The position numbers and the translations under genes were made by a program. From the NCBI GenBank assembly GCA_024277115.1, contig JAJRVW010000017.1, positions 18,333-82,332 on the forward strand: a stretch of DNA of 64,000 nt, given 5' to 3'. Within the stretch, counting starts at the first letter, position 1, and every line of letters begins with the position of its first letter. Source of the stretch: Calditrichota bacterium (lineage in GTDB: Bacteria > Calditrichota > Calditrichia > Calditrichales > J004). This document shows positions 8,861 to 17,854 of this stretch, piece after piece. The notes below the pieces were generated by a model, which searched no databases, was not told where the DNA came from, and saw only the letters and a list, made by a program, of their open reading frames with translations.

Positions 8861-10552
8861 TTATTTTTGTGGGGCCGGCAAGGTAAGTTTTATGCCGGAA
8901 GTCTCCCAGCGTTTGCGCACTTTGACACTATCGCCCCCAACAACAAATGGCTCACTGAAAGAAAATGGGAACAACCCTCCGGCAGAATATACCGCATTGC
9001 TGTCTCCATCAAAAAAGGATGAAAGCCGATAAATGCCCTCGGGCAAGTAATTTATTTTAAACCCATTTTTCCTATCTATTTTTGTTGAAAAAGAGGCGTT
9101 CTTTTTGCCAATTTCTGATGCCGTCACAAAAACAGTGGCGGCAGAGGAATTATTACGAACCACGGTTCCCGTAATTTCACCATAATCATCACCACTATTA
9201 ATCTTAATATGGCGGATACGCACGCTATCAGAAAGGGAGTCGCCCCACACGTTTTTTATTTTAGACAAATTTACTGTGAATGTATATATACTGTCTAAAG
9301 TTAAATTTTCTTTTGGTGTAAACTCTGCTTCAAATGCCGATGGAAAATTAAATATCCCTGTCACGGTATCACCATTTTGCCTGGTCAGGGTCAGATTGCT
9401 CACTAACGATTTTTTATCGAGCGGATTATTTACTTCAAAATAAAAACTTAAGGATGGATGGGCATCCCAAACACTGTCCTTTGGGCTAAGCGTAACAACC
9501 CGAAATGTATCCTGTTGCGTAAATGAAAGTGCTGTAAATGAAAGGGATGTATCCTTGCCCATGTTTAAACTGCTATCCGAGAAGGATTGAATAAAACTGG
9601 TGTACACTTTTCCACTGTCCATCGGGCTGGTATAAACTTCCAGCGTATTTTTCTCAGTAAGATTTTGGGAAACGGCCAAAATGGTAACAGGCGAGGTCGA
9701 AATGCTGTCACGGAGGGAAATCTGTTTTTTTGACTGAATTACGATGGGCTCGGAAAGCCTCAAATTAATTTGACGATTATGGATTGGCCGCACAGAATTT
9801 AAACGTGGTGGGAGTGTATCAATTCTTGTTATTCTGTAATTCAGCCCAGTAAAAACAAAATCTGAAGAGTCCAAAAGCACATCGGTATAAGGCAACCCGA
9901 TTTTTTCAAAATCAGCATCAATTTTTAAATTATTATTTTGGTCATCCACGGCAAACACACGGTAGCGCCCAAGTTTTAAATAATTGAGTAGAAATTTTCC
10001 ACCCTTCCCCGTCTGTGAAATATATTCCGGTTTATTTTTAACAAAGGTCATTGTATCGGGGCGTGAGTTAAATGCGAAAATGGAATAAGTTTGATTTTTT
10101 TTTGTACCATAAACCTTACCAGAAATCCGTCCATGGTCAATTTTATCACCTGTCGAAAATGCCAATTGATAGCTTTCGGCCAGCTTATTGTTTCTCAAAT
10201 CCTTCACAGTGGCGCCAATGCCCACTACATAAGTTTGGTCTGTTTTTAAGGAATCTGATAAATGGATTTCGAGGTCTACATCCGATGTCCATTCAGGTTT
10301 AAACCCGATTGGCGGGGATATAAAAATGCTGTTGTTTATTGATGATTCATCAATAGATTCGGAAAAGCTGATTTTAATATCAACAAGATTTTTTACCCCG
10401 GTGGAATCAGGGGCAGGGAAAGTAAAAATGATTTCAGGCGGTGTTTTGTCTGGAGGCCCACCACCAGGCGCCCTTTTGGAAGCACACCCGGTAAATATAA
10501 AAAGTCCTGTTAAAATGAAAAAAAGACTTATTTTATGATTGATTGGGATCAT
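8861..10552 (-). CDS. Large lipoprotein with N-terminal bacterial Ig-like domain
   Basis: 563 aa. The signal peptide carries lipobox FTGC (Cys about 23) and then a Gly/Pro-rich linker (GGGPPDKTPP). Residues about 40-135 match the SbsA-type Ig-like domain (TPPEIIFTFPAPDSTGV..., SFSESID, TYVVGIG...DLRNN). A second similar module occurs around 355-450. The segments 'ISGKVYG...FLLNYLKLGRYRVFAVDDQNNN' and 'ITGTVVRNN...INYLPEGIYRLSSFFDGDSN' look like carboxypeptidase-regulatory-like beta sandwiches, so it is probably a surface structural protein. The preceding gene ends in a strong terminator, so it needs its own promoter in 10553-10723. The GAAGG before the chosen ATG is too close to be an ideal ribosome-binding site, so the start is uncertain. 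Confidence 0.75.
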   Translation of the reverse strand: MIPINHKISLFFILTGLFIFTGCASKRAPGGGPPDKTPPEIIFTFPAPDSTGVKNLVDIKISFSESIDESSINNSIFISPPIGFKPEWTSDVDLEIHLSDSLKTDQTYVVGIGATVKDLRNNKLAESYQLAFSTGDKIDHGRISGKVYGTKKNQTYSIFAFNSRPDTMTFVKNKPEYISQTGKGGKFLLNYLKLGRYRVFAVDDQNNNLKIDADFEKIGLPYTDVLLDSSDFVFTGLNYRITRIDTLPPRLNSVRPIHNRQINLRLSEPIVIQSKKQISLRDSISTSPVTILAVSQNLTEKNTLEVYTSPMDSGKVYTSFIQSFSDSSLNMGKDTSLSFTALSFTQQDTFRVVTLSPKDSVWDAHPSLSFYFEVNNPLDKKSLVSNLTLTRQNGDTVTGIFNFPSAFEAEFTPKENLTLDSIYTFTVNLSKIKNVWGDSLSDSVRIRHIKINSGDDYGEITGTVVRNNSSAATVFVTASEIGKKNASFSTKIDRKNGFKINYLPEGIYRLSSFFDGDSNAVYSAGGLFPFSFSEPFVVGGDSVKVRKRWETSGIKLTLPAPQK

Positions 10553-10723
10553 CCTTCAAAATATATAAATGAGGTGGATATTGCATTACTTTTAATAAAC
10601 AGGCACGCCTGGCATAAAAAGCAGTAAATAATTTATGATCTACATTTAAACCCGCAACACCTTTTGATAATCTTCCGCCATTAAGGTCAAGGGTATCAAA
10701 ATTTATGTGCATGACGAATCCAA

Positions 10724-10750
10724 AAGAGAAAACCCCGGATAGCCGGGGTT
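10724..10750 (-). terminator. Intrinsic terminator at the end of the ffh-rplS cluster
   Basis: Arms AACCCCGG and CCGGGGTT (10731-10738, 10743-10750) with a 4-nt loop, followed on the minus strand by TTCTCTTTT. The stem overlaps the first base of the rplS stop codon. Confidence 0.85.
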
Positions 10751-11088
10751 TATTTTTCTTTAATACGCGCTGCTTTTCCTCGAAGAGATCGTAAATAGTA
10801 AAGTTTTGATCTTCTAACTTTTCCTTTTCTAAGCACTTTAACCGAGGCAATACGCGGGGAATGAATAGGAAAAATCCTTTCAACACCCACATTATGCGAA
10901 ATCTTACGGACTGTAAAAGTTTTATTAATTCCACCACCACGGATTTTTATTACAACACCCTCAAACAACTGAATTCTTTCTTTTTCACCTTCAACCACGC
11001 GCACCTGGACGGCAACGGTATCGCCGGGATGAAACTCAGGTAAATCTGTCCGAAGCTGTTCTGCTGTTACTTTATGAAGAATATCCAT
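10750..11088 (-). CDS. rplS: Ribosomal protein L19
   Basis: 112 aa from ATG 11088 (MDILHKVT...); a TTG at 11100 would add four residues but the GGGA ribosome-binding site fits the ATG. L19 sits at the interface of the ribosomal subunits. Typical motifs are [49 protein letters not shown] and the basic tail [10 protein letters not shown]. Last gene of the ffh-rpsP-khpA-rimM-trmD-rplS cluster, followed directly by a terminator. Confidence 0.95.
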   Translation of the reverse strand: MDILHKVTAEQLRTDLPEFHPGDTVAVQVRVVEGEKERIQLFEGVVIKIRGGGINKTFTVRKISHNVGVERIFPIHSPRIASVKVLRKGKVRRSKLYYLRSLRGKAARIKEK

Positions 11089-11100
11089 TATATTTCCCAA

Positions 11101-11808
11101 TTATTTTATTGATTCAATATATTCGCTATATAGATCAGGTCGTTTATTTTTAGTTATTTCAATTTTTTGTTTATTACGCCACTTTTTAATTTTTTCGTGA
11201 TTGCCACTCACAAGCACATCCGGTACCTTCACATCCCTAAAAACCTCCGGTCGTGTATAATAAGGCGAATCGAGCAATTTATCAGAAAATGAATCTGTCC
11301 AGGCAGAATCGATATCTTTTAAAACACCTGGCAAAAGCCGTACAATCGAGTCTACAACAACCAACGCACTAATCTCACCGGAGCTGAGAATATAATCCCC
11401 GATAGAAAGTTCGTCTATTTTAAAAAAATTATGGATGCGCTGATCGATCCCTTTATAATGCCCACATAAAAATATAAGATGCTTTTTAAGGCATAATTGT
11501 GTTGCCCTTTTCTGGCTGAAACATTCACCTCGTGGCGACATTAAGATAATTTGAGCCTCTTTAATACATGCCTCTTTGTCAATATTTTCAAGGCAGCGTA
11601 CAAAAGGCTCAACTTTTAAAACCATCCCGGCACCACCGCCATAGGGATAATCATCTATTGTCCGGTGTTTGTCGTCCGTATAATCACGTAAATCATGCAG
11701 ATAAATTTCGACAGCATTTTTATTTCTGCCTTTTTTTATCATACTTTCGTTCAAGGCAGATTTTAATATCTCCGGAAAACCGGTAATAATATCAATTCTT
11801 AAAGCCAT
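11101..11808 (-). CDS. trmD: tRNA (guanine-N1)-methyltransferase
   Basis: About 235 aa. It methylates G37 of tRNAs with SAM and prevents frameshifting. The deep-knot SPOUT motifs are clear: DDYPYGGGAGMVLKVEP, LCGHYKGIDQRI and SIGDYILSSGEISALVVVDSI. ATG 11808 is preceded by AGGG with 8-nt spacing and gives the usual N-terminus MALRIDIITGFPE; a GTG at 11817 overlapping the rimM stop is the alternative. Lies between rimM and rplS as in most bacteria. Confidence 0.95.
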   Translation of the reverse strand: MALRIDIITGFPEILKSALNESMIKKGRNKNAVEIYLHDLRDYTDDKHRTIDDYPYGGGAGMVLKVEPFVRCLENIDKEACIKEAQIILMSPRGECFSQKRATQLCLKKHLIFLCGHYKGIDQRIHNFFKIDELSIGDYILSSGEISALVVVDSIVRLLPGVLKDIDSAWTDSFSDKLLDSPYYTRPEVFRDVKVPDVLVSGNHEKIKKWRNKQKIEITKNKRPDLYSEYIESIK

Positions 11809-11813
11809 CTTGC

Positions 11814-12323
11814 TCACCCTAAAAGGCCGTCAATAATTTTTATGGTAACTTTTCGGGCCTGCATATCTACCTTTTTCACTATCTCTTTTACAAGTGGAAT
11901 CAGGTGCGATACCTCAGCATTCTGTTTTACAAGAAGTAAATCCTGCTCCGGATAAGTCTCAATGTCCTCAACTTTCCCGATAGCCTCCCCTTCTTCGGTG
12001 ACTACATCCATACCGATCAACTGATGATGATAAAACTCATCCTTTTCAAGGGGATATAATTCCGTTTCAGGGATATACACATATTTATTTCGTAGAGTTT
12101 CTGCTTCGTTACGTGAATCGATATTTTTAATCTTGATAAAAACACAGCCTTTGGCAAACCATGTTTTTTCAATTTCAACCGATTCGGTCAACCCTTCATC
12201 AAGGTACAACTCAGAAAGCTCTTCAAAATGTTCGGGAAAAGAAGTAATAATCTCAGCTTTCACCTCGCCTTTAATACCTTGCGGTTTTAAAATTTTCCCG
12301 ATTAAATATACTGGAGCAGAAAT
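11814..12323 (-). CDS. rimM: 16S rRNA processing protein RimM, apparent ATT start
   Basis: RimM helps 30S maturation by binding S19. The obvious open frame from GTG 12263 (149 aa) lacks the conserved N-terminus. Twenty codons upstream in frame read SAPVYLIGKILKPQGIKGEV, the standard RimM start, and the codon at the expected initiator position (12321-12323) is ATT, with AAAGGA 6 nt before it. From there the protein is 169 aa, the family norm. The PRC-barrel half follows (FYHHQLIGMDVVTEEGEAIGKVEDI, LIPLVKEIVKKVD). Either initiation at ATT (known for infC) or a changed ATG explains this. A short form from GTG 12263 would lose part of the S19-binding domain. Confidence 0.85.
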   Translation of the reverse strand: MSAPVYLIGKILKPQGIKGEVKAEIITSFPEHFEELSELYLDEGLTESVEIEKTWFAKGCVFIKIKNIDSRNEAETLRNKYVYIPETELYPLEKDEFYHHQLIGMDVVTEEGEAIGKVEDIETYPEQDLLLVKQNAEVSHLIPLVKEIVKKVDMQARKVTIKIIDGLLG

Positions 12324-12341
12324 GGTATATCCTTTATAAAA

Positions 12342-12572
12342 CTATTCAAGTATTTCAAGAACAGCGCGTTTGCCGGCTTTTGCCGAAGCCGCAGCAAGTA
12401 AGGTCCGGATAGATTTGGCAGTCTGCCCTCTCTTTCCAATCACCTTGCCCAAGTCGCCATCACCAACACGAAGTTCAAAAACGGTTACCCGTTCCCCTTC
12501 AACTTCTGAAACGACAACCTCTTCAGGTTTATCAACGAGATGTTTAGCTATAAATTCAACGAATTCCTTCAT
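12342..12572 (-). CDS. khpA: KH-domain RNA-binding protein
   Basis: 76 aa, a single KH domain with the GxxG loop as GKRGQ in '[19 protein letters not shown]'. The family (KhpA/YlqC) binds RNA with partner KhpB and influences cell-envelope genes and cell size. Normal length and position between rpsP and rimM, as in many bacteria. Confidence 0.92.
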   Translation of the reverse strand: MKEFVEFIAKHLVDKPEEVVVSEVEGERVTVFELRVGDGDLGKVIGKRGQTAKSIRTLLAAASAKAGKRAVLEILE

Positions 12573-12637
12573 ATCGATATCCTCCGAAAATAATTAAACC
12601 AGTTTGAGCGCAATTATTTGAATAGCTTTATATCGTT

Positions 12638-13177
12638 TTAATCTTCTTTTGTTTCTTCGTCGGCTGCTGCTTCTGCTTTTTCTTCGGTTGCTTCTTCTTC
12701 AGGGGTCGCCTCAGCAGCTACTTTTTCTTCCTCAGCTTTTTTGGCTGCCTCTACTTCAGCTTCTTCGGCCTTTTTAGCTTCGGCTTCTTCAGCGGCTTTT
12801 TTTGCTATCTTTTCTGATTCGGATTTAGAAACTTTGTCTTCGGCACGCTGTGCTTTTTCTACTTGTGTCTTTTCCCAAGCTTCCATTTCCGATGCTATTT
12901 TTGCTTCATCTGCACCCTGTTTCGTTAAAGTCCACTTTAACCATAAACCTTTTCCACGAAGCAAGCTTTTTACTGTATCTGTAGGCTGTGCCCCATTAGA
13001 TAACCAATAAAAAACCCTATCCTCTTTGCATTCCACTTTATGTGGCTGTGCAACAGGATCATAGGTGCCAACATTCTCAATAAAGCGTCCATCACGTGCG
13101 GCGCGGCTATCTGCGGCAACGATCCGGTAAAATGGTTTTTTCTTCTTACCCATTCGCTTTAGTCTTAACTTAACCAA
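12638..13177 (-). CDS. rpsP: Ribosomal protein S16 with long charged C-terminal extension
   Basis: 179 aa; S16 is usually 75-95. Residues 1-80 are the classic domain ([24 protein letters not shown]..., [23 protein letters not shown]). From about residue 95 the chain becomes a highly charged Ala/Glu/Lys-rich tail ending [15 protein letters not shown], with strong helix or coil propensity and a net negative end. Such tails occur in some FCB-group S16 proteins, but this one roughly doubles the length. Located between ffh and khpA in the conserved cluster. Confidence 0.95.
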   Translation of the reverse strand: MVKLRLKRMGKKKKPFYRIVAADSRAARDGRFIENVGTYDPVAQPHKVECKEDRVFYWLSNGAQPTDTVKSLLRGKGLWLKWTLTKQGADEAKIASEMEAWEKTQVEKAQRAEDKVSKSESEKIAKKAAEEAEAKKAEEAEVEAAKKAEEEKVAAEATPEEEATEEKAEAAADEETKED

Positions 13178-13200
13178 AATTAAACCTCCAGTAATTATTA

Positions 13201-14526
13201 TCAGGCCATATTAAAGGGCAAACCTTTTAACCCTTTAAATGATTTGCCTTTCATTTGTTTTATCATTTTTTTCATTTGTTCGTACTGCTTCATCAATTGG
13301 TTTACATCCTGCACACGGGTACCGCTTCCATTGGCTATCCTTTTTCTGCGGCTGCCATTTAGTATCTTAGGTTGTCGGCGTTCCTGAAACGTCATGGAAT
13401 TAATGATCGCTTCTGTGCGTGTAAAAGCTTTTGGGTCTACTTTGGCATTTTTTAATTGCCCGCCCATCCCGGGGATCATCCCAAGGAGGTTTTCTAAAGA
13501 ACCCATTTTTTTTATTTGTTGTAACTGATCCTGAAAATCTTCCAACGTAAACTCATTACGCCGGAGTCTTTCTTCCATCTTCTCAGCTTTATCTGAATCG
13601 TAACTATCCTGTGCCCGTTCCACAAAACTGACAATATCGCCCATACCAAGTATACGCGATGCCATGCGATCTGGATAAAATTGCTCAATCGCATCAGGCT
13701 TCTCCCCGGTGCCAATAAATTTAATCGGCTTGCCTGTAACGGCACGGATAGAAAGAGCTGCCCCGCCGCGTGAGTCGCCATCCATTTTTGTTAGGACAAC
13801 ACCGCCATGATCAAGACGGTCGGCAAATTCCTTCGCCGTATTTACTGCATCTTGCCCCGTCATACCATCCGCCACAAAAAGGATCTCATGTGGACGTACA
13901 CGGTTTTTAATATTAACCAGCTCACGCATCATTTGCTCGTCGATATGCAACCGACCGGCCGTATCTAAAATGATGGTATCACAAAGTTGGCGCCGTGCTT
14001 CACTAACGGCATTAAAACCAATCTTTACAGGATCGCCAATACCCTCATCATATACGGGCACGTTTAAGCCCTGGCCCAACACACGCAATTGCTGTATCGC
14101 AGCAGGCCTGTACACATCTAACGCGGCTAGCATGGGTTTTCTTCCCCGCGCTTGCAGAAAATGCGCCAGCTTTGCACAAAATGTGGTTTTACCGGAACCC
14201 TGTAAACCTGTTACCATGATGATAGAAGGTGGAATGCCGGCTGATTTTAACTGGGTTGTGGACGTACCAAGAAGTTTAACGAGTTCATCGTTTACAATTT
14301 TTACAATAAACTGACCAGGCGTAACACTTTTTATGACTTCTTCACCCAGTGCTTTTTCTTGTACAGATTGGATAAAATCTTTTACAACTTTATAATTAAC
14401 ATCCGCTTCTAACAGGGCGCGCCGAATCTCTTTAAGAGAGTCGGAAATATTTTTCTCACTTAACTTCCCGTAGCCGCGCAGTTTGCGTAAGGTTGATTCC
14501 AGTTTTCCAGTTAAATCTTCAAGCAT
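13201..14526 (-). CDS. ffh: Signal recognition particle protein Ffh
   Basis: About 441 aa from ATG 14526 ([16 protein letters not shown]...), the family-typical N-terminus; ten extra codons are open upstream. It is the GTPase that binds signal sequences of nascent membrane proteins and docks with FtsY. The N domain covers residues 1-85. The G domain has the P-loop [35 protein letters not shown] and [14 protein letters not shown]. The M domain (about 320-441) has [12 protein letters not shown] and a Met-rich [16 protein letters not shown] end. First gene of the cluster running down to rplS. Confidence 0.95.
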   Translation of the reverse strand: MLEDLTGKLESTLRKLRGYGKLSEKNISDSLKEIRRALLEADVNYKVVKDFIQSVQEKALGEEVIKSVTPGQFIVKIVNDELVKLLGTSTTQLKSAGIPPSIIMVTGLQGSGKTTFCAKLAHFLQARGRKPMLAALDVYRPAAIQQLRVLGQGLNVPVYDEGIGDPVKIGFNAVSEARRQLCDTIILDTAGRLHIDEQMMRELVNIKNRVRPHEILFVADGMTGQDAVNTAKEFADRLDHGGVVLTKMDGDSRGGAALSIRAVTGKPIKFIGTGEKPDAIEQFYPDRMASRILGMGDIVSFVERAQDSYDSDKAEKMEERLRRNEFTLEDFQDQLQQIKKMGSLENLLGMIPGMGGQLKNAKVDPKAFTRTEAIINSMTFQERRQPKILNGSRRKRIANGSGTRVQDVNQLMKQYEQMKKMIKQMKGKSFKGLKGLPFNMA

Positions 14527-14646
14527 CCTTTTCAGTCCAAAACATTTAGTCGCCAAATATACAAATTGAAGTTCTCATAATCAATATATTGCGTATTAAA
14601 GCTTTTATTTTTTTCAGGCGATTGTAAAAGCGGGCAGAAGATGGTT

Positions 14647-15975
14647 CTATCCTCTTTTTAAGATAGCCGAGAAACTTCCATCCATGGTGTGTTTATGCGG
14701 GTAGGTACTTATAAAACATTCATCAATCAGGTCGTCAATATTTTTAACCTGTGATGTAGAAACACTTTTTATTTGCAGGTTTAAATCCGGGGAATTTATA
14801 AGGGATTTTACAACTTTATGGTTTTCATTTTTATCGACCGAGCATGTACTGTAAACCATCATACCACTTTTTAACAGATGGTCGGGTATATTTTTCATTA
14901 TTTCAAATTGAAGCCGGCTAAACTCTGCCACCTCTTTTTCTGTACGACGCCATTTAATATCCGGGTGTTTACCGATCACACCTTGCCCGGAACAGGGGGC
15001 GTCGATAAGGATTTTTTTAAATTTTCTCTTAAAAGGCAGATTGCGGGCATCGGCAACCACAAGGCTGCCCATCAGGCCAAGTCGCTCCATATTTTCTTTT
15101 ACACGTTTCAAACGTGATAAATCCGAATCTACCGCCACGGCCAATTTTAGATCCGGGGTGTTTTCCAATACTTGTGTAAACTTCCCGCCGGGGGCAGCGC
15201 ATACATCTAAAAATGTATCATCTTCTTTTAATTGTAATAATTTTGGCGGTATGGCCGCACTTTCATCCTGAACAGAGCACAGGCCTTTTTCAAACAATCC
15301 TGCTTCGCGTATCAGGCCGATTTGTTTTATTTTAAAATAATTATCAAACCGTTTCGACTGTTCAAACTCGATGTCATTTATTTTTAATAGCTCTACAAAT
15401 TTATCAATCTCTATTTTCTGAAGGTTAACACGGATGTCAAACTCGGGTACCTGATTAAGAGCCTTGCATAGCTCTTGCGTGAAACTTATCCCCCAAAAAT
15501 CGACCCAGCGGCGCACAAGCCACTTGGGAAAAGAGAACATTGTTGAAATATCTGTTTTCTGATTGGCGGATTTTTCTTTTTTTAGATTGCTTTTTTGCCT
15601 CAAAAAAGAACGAAGGATAGCATTAACTAATTTCCCGGCACGGTCGTTTACCCTTAATTTTGCAAGGTTTACATATTCGTTTACCGAGGCATGATCGGGG
15701 ATGTGGTACATAAAATTAATTTCATACAAACCCATGCGCAGTATAATTTTAATTTTTGTCAATAATTTGGGATAGTATCCTTTGTATAGCTTGGATGCAT
15801 ACCAGTCCAATAACGCACTATGCCGTAAAACACCCGATGTAAGATTTTTTATATGGCGCCGTTCATTGCTTTCGAGCGCACTTTTTAAAATTTCATCGGC
15901 CTCTATCACATCTAAGCGGCCAAGTGATTTTTCAAATTGTCTTAATATATGATATGCTGTAATTCGCTCGCTCAT
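14647..15975 (-). CDS. rsmB: 16S rRNA m5C967 methyltransferase RsmB
   Basis: 442 aa. N-terminal NusB-like helical domain (residues about 1-140, with 'HASVNEYVNLAKLRVNDRAGKLVNAILRSF') and a C-terminal SAM-dependent methyltransferase domain. The SAM site is DVCAAPGGKFTQ; the catalytic cysteines of RNA m5C enzymes are in DAPCSGQGVIGKHPDIKWRR and YSTCSVDKNEN. Full length for the family. It stands between the DUF5683-like genes and ffh with about 90 bp before ffh. Confidence 0.9.
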   Translation of the reverse strand: MSERITAYHILRQFEKSLGRLDVIEADEILKSALESNERRHIKNLTSGVLRHSALLDWYASKLYKGYYPKLLTKIKIILRMGLYEINFMYHIPDHASVNEYVNLAKLRVNDRAGKLVNAILRSFLRQKSNLKKEKSANQKTDISTMFSFPKWLVRRWVDFWGISFTQELCKALNQVPEFDIRVNLQKIEIDKFVELLKINDIEFEQSKRFDNYFKIKQIGLIREAGLFEKGLCSVQDESAAIPPKLLQLKEDDTFLDVCAAPGGKFTQVLENTPDLKLAVAVDSDLSRLKRVKENMERLGLMGSLVVADARNLPFKRKFKKILIDAPCSGQGVIGKHPDIKWRRTEKEVAEFSRLQFEIMKNIPDHLLKSGMMVYSTCSVDKNENHKVVKSLINSPDLNLQIKSVSTSQVKNIDDLIDECFISTYPHKHTMDGSFSAILKRG

Positions 15976-16047
15976 TGCCCGATCTGCTTATTTTTTAAAT
16001 TTATCATGATGATTGATTGCAGTTTTAAATCGAGGATATACTGACTC

Positions 16048-16809
16048 TTAAAAAGACTGGGACAAGGCAATCCCGATATAATTATTTTGTACCTGAGATG
16101 ATTTTACAACAAAATTATAATTAAAAGAATTGACGGCAATTGATTTATTGTGTTTACGCGCCAGTCGCATCGCATTAATTGCACTTACAAGGTGGTTCAC
16201 CAAAATGGCGGTGTAAAAATAAATATCCCTGCTTTTTATATCGACACTCTTCAATCTTTTCTCGTCATAAGAAAAGCGATTTTTTTTGCTGTCCCATTGC
16301 CAAAAATTTGCTTTTGTCTCATCATAGATTTCATCAAGACGCCGCTCATTTGCCCTGCGGCTATTATAGGCATAAATATCATCAAACTTGCCAATACTTA
16401 CCCAATACTGGTCGTCCTCTTTTCCACCACTGCTTACACCCGCGTGTTGACGGGCATAGGCCTTATAATCTTTTTCCAAAGAGCTGGCGTGGTAATCGTT
16501 TAGAAAAAAGCCGCCCCACGCTAAAACTTCTACGCCAAAAAATATTTTACTTTGGCTTGTGTTGCCCACATAATATTCACCGGCGCCTGGCAAAACCAAA
16601 CTTAACAATAAGGCCGTCCCAATCGATTTTTTTTCGGGTTGGTCAAACTGAAAATTAAAAGCAGAATTTTTCAAGACTGTTTTAATTTTTGTAGACGTTA
16701 CATCCGCGTTTATAATTGCCGTATTGTTCGGTAATTTAAAAAGCGGTTCCTGAGCCTGCAAAACAATTACCGAGAATAGAATAAGCAACACTGTTTTTTT
16801 CATTCGCAT
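16048..16809 (-). CDS. DUF5683-like membrane protein
   Basis: 253 aa with a signal peptide ending LQAQ. Around residues 63-105 is the hallmark 'LLLSLVLPGAGEYYVGNTSQSKIFFGVEVLAWGGFF', two membrane-spanning helices with a PGAGxYY turn as in DUF5683-type proteins. The rest is Tyr/Lys/Asp-rich and ends 'DIYFYTAILVNHLVSAINAMRLARKHNKS'. Function unknown. It is a diverged paralog of the next gene upstream (16840-17766), 30 bp away, and probably cotranscribed with it. Confidence 0.65.
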   Translation of the reverse strand: MRMKKTVLLILFSVIVLQAQEPLFKLPNNTAIINADVTSTKIKTVLKNSAFNFQFDQPEKKSIGTALLLSLVLPGAGEYYVGNTSQSKIFFGVEVLAWGGFFLNDYHASSLEKDYKAYARQHAGVSSGGKEDDQYWVSIGKFDDIYAYNSRRANERRLDEIYDETKANFWQWDSKKNRFSYDEKRLKSVDIKSRDIYFYTAILVNHLVSAINAMRLARKHNKSIAVNSFNYNFVVKSSQVQNNYIGIALSQSF

Positions 16810-16839
16810 TTATATTTCTTTCTTTTTTCTTTATTCAAT

Positions 16840-17766
16840 CTACCAGGATAATGCCAATCCGTATGTGTCCACACGTTCTCCCGCATATAATTTCTGATCA
16901 GCATAAATCGAATAACTTAACCCGGCGTTATAACCCTTTGTTGAAAAAGCAGCATCAATGGCGCTGGCAAGGTGGTTTATCAATATGATCCGTGTCATAC
17001 TTGTAGCGGTGGAATAAAAGTCATTACTTGTATTTCTTAGATGTTTATACTTTTTTACATCGGGCGTCAACGCAATTGTTTCCGGGTTAAAATCATAATA
17101 GGTCCAATCATCCAACTCGGTCCAGCCCGAGCCAAATTGCCCCAGATATTTATAGATCATTTCGTAGTACTGCTGCGTTTTGGTGCTTGGCAACGTGTGT
17201 GTAAAACGAGGATATCCGCCATTTGTCTCCAAATATCTCAACCGGTCGATGGCGCCATCTATCTCAGATTGAGGTACGATTCCATTGGCATCGGGGTTTA
17301 GCTCTGCCCTGTCCCAGTTTCCTTTTTCCACAGCCTTATCATAAATCCTGCTCCAATAATACTGCTCGCTCCAATTGGCATCGCCAAAACGTTTCATCTC
17401 CCTATCCCTGGTCTTGCCTTTGTCGTTATAAACAAAATAGCCCGACCAGGCTGCAATCTCGACCACGGCAAATAATGCACTTTTCCAATATGACTCTGTG
17501 TAATATTGCCCCGCACCTGGTAAAACCGCTGAAAACATGACCGCTTTAAAGCTGGATTTTCTTTTAGATTCTTTCGCTAGCTCTTGCTTGGTCTGTGCTT
17601 TAACGTCTTGCAGCAATTCAAATTTTTTCTGATTGTACCCAAGCTGAAAAGGCTTTTCTTTCCCAACCAGCTGCCCGGCATTGAAAGATTTCGTTAAACC
17701 GGTAAGATTATCGCCGGCAAACAAATTTGAGAAGAATAGAATTAGAACAAAAAGTATTTTTTTCAT
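16840..17766 (-). CDS. DUF5683-like membrane protein (paralog)
   Basis: 308 aa from ATG 17766, chosen because AAAGGA lies 6 nt upstream and MKKILFVLILFFSNLFAG is a standard signal peptide. Shares with its neighbour the 'FSAVLPGAGQYYTESYWKSALFAVVEIAAWSGYF' helix pair and the late motif 'RIILINHLASAIDAAFS'. The middle is long and Trp/Tyr-rich (NWSEQYYWSRIYDKAVEKGNWDRAEL). Function unknown; the pair looks like an old tandem duplication. It follows the protease/propeller/barrel gene. Confidence 0.65.
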   Translation of the reverse strand: MKKILFVLILFFSNLFAGDNLTGLTKSFNAGQLVGKEKPFQLGYNQKKFELLQDVKAQTKQELAKESKRKSSFKAVMFSAVLPGAGQYYTESYWKSALFAVVEIAAWSGYFVYNDKGKTRDREMKRFGDANWSEQYYWSRIYDKAVEKGNWDRAELNPDANGIVPQSEIDGAIDRLRYLETNGGYPRFTHTLPSTKTQQYYEMIYKYLGQFGSGWTELDDWTYYDFNPETIALTPDVKKYKHLRNTSNDFYSTATSMTRIILINHLASAIDAAFSTKGYNAGLSYSIYADQKLYAGERVDTYGLALSW

Positions 17767-17854
17767 AATGGTTCCTTTCATGCTAAATACACGACTAATA
17801 ATTGTCCTAAAAAATAAAAATCAATCATTAATCCAACGAGCCACAAATGAGCCC

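Noticed and set aside
10533-10712. 59-aa open frame between rplS and the Ig-like lipoprotein
   Set aside because: It follows a strong terminator, has no good ribosome-binding site, resembles no family, and overlaps the next start by 20 nt.
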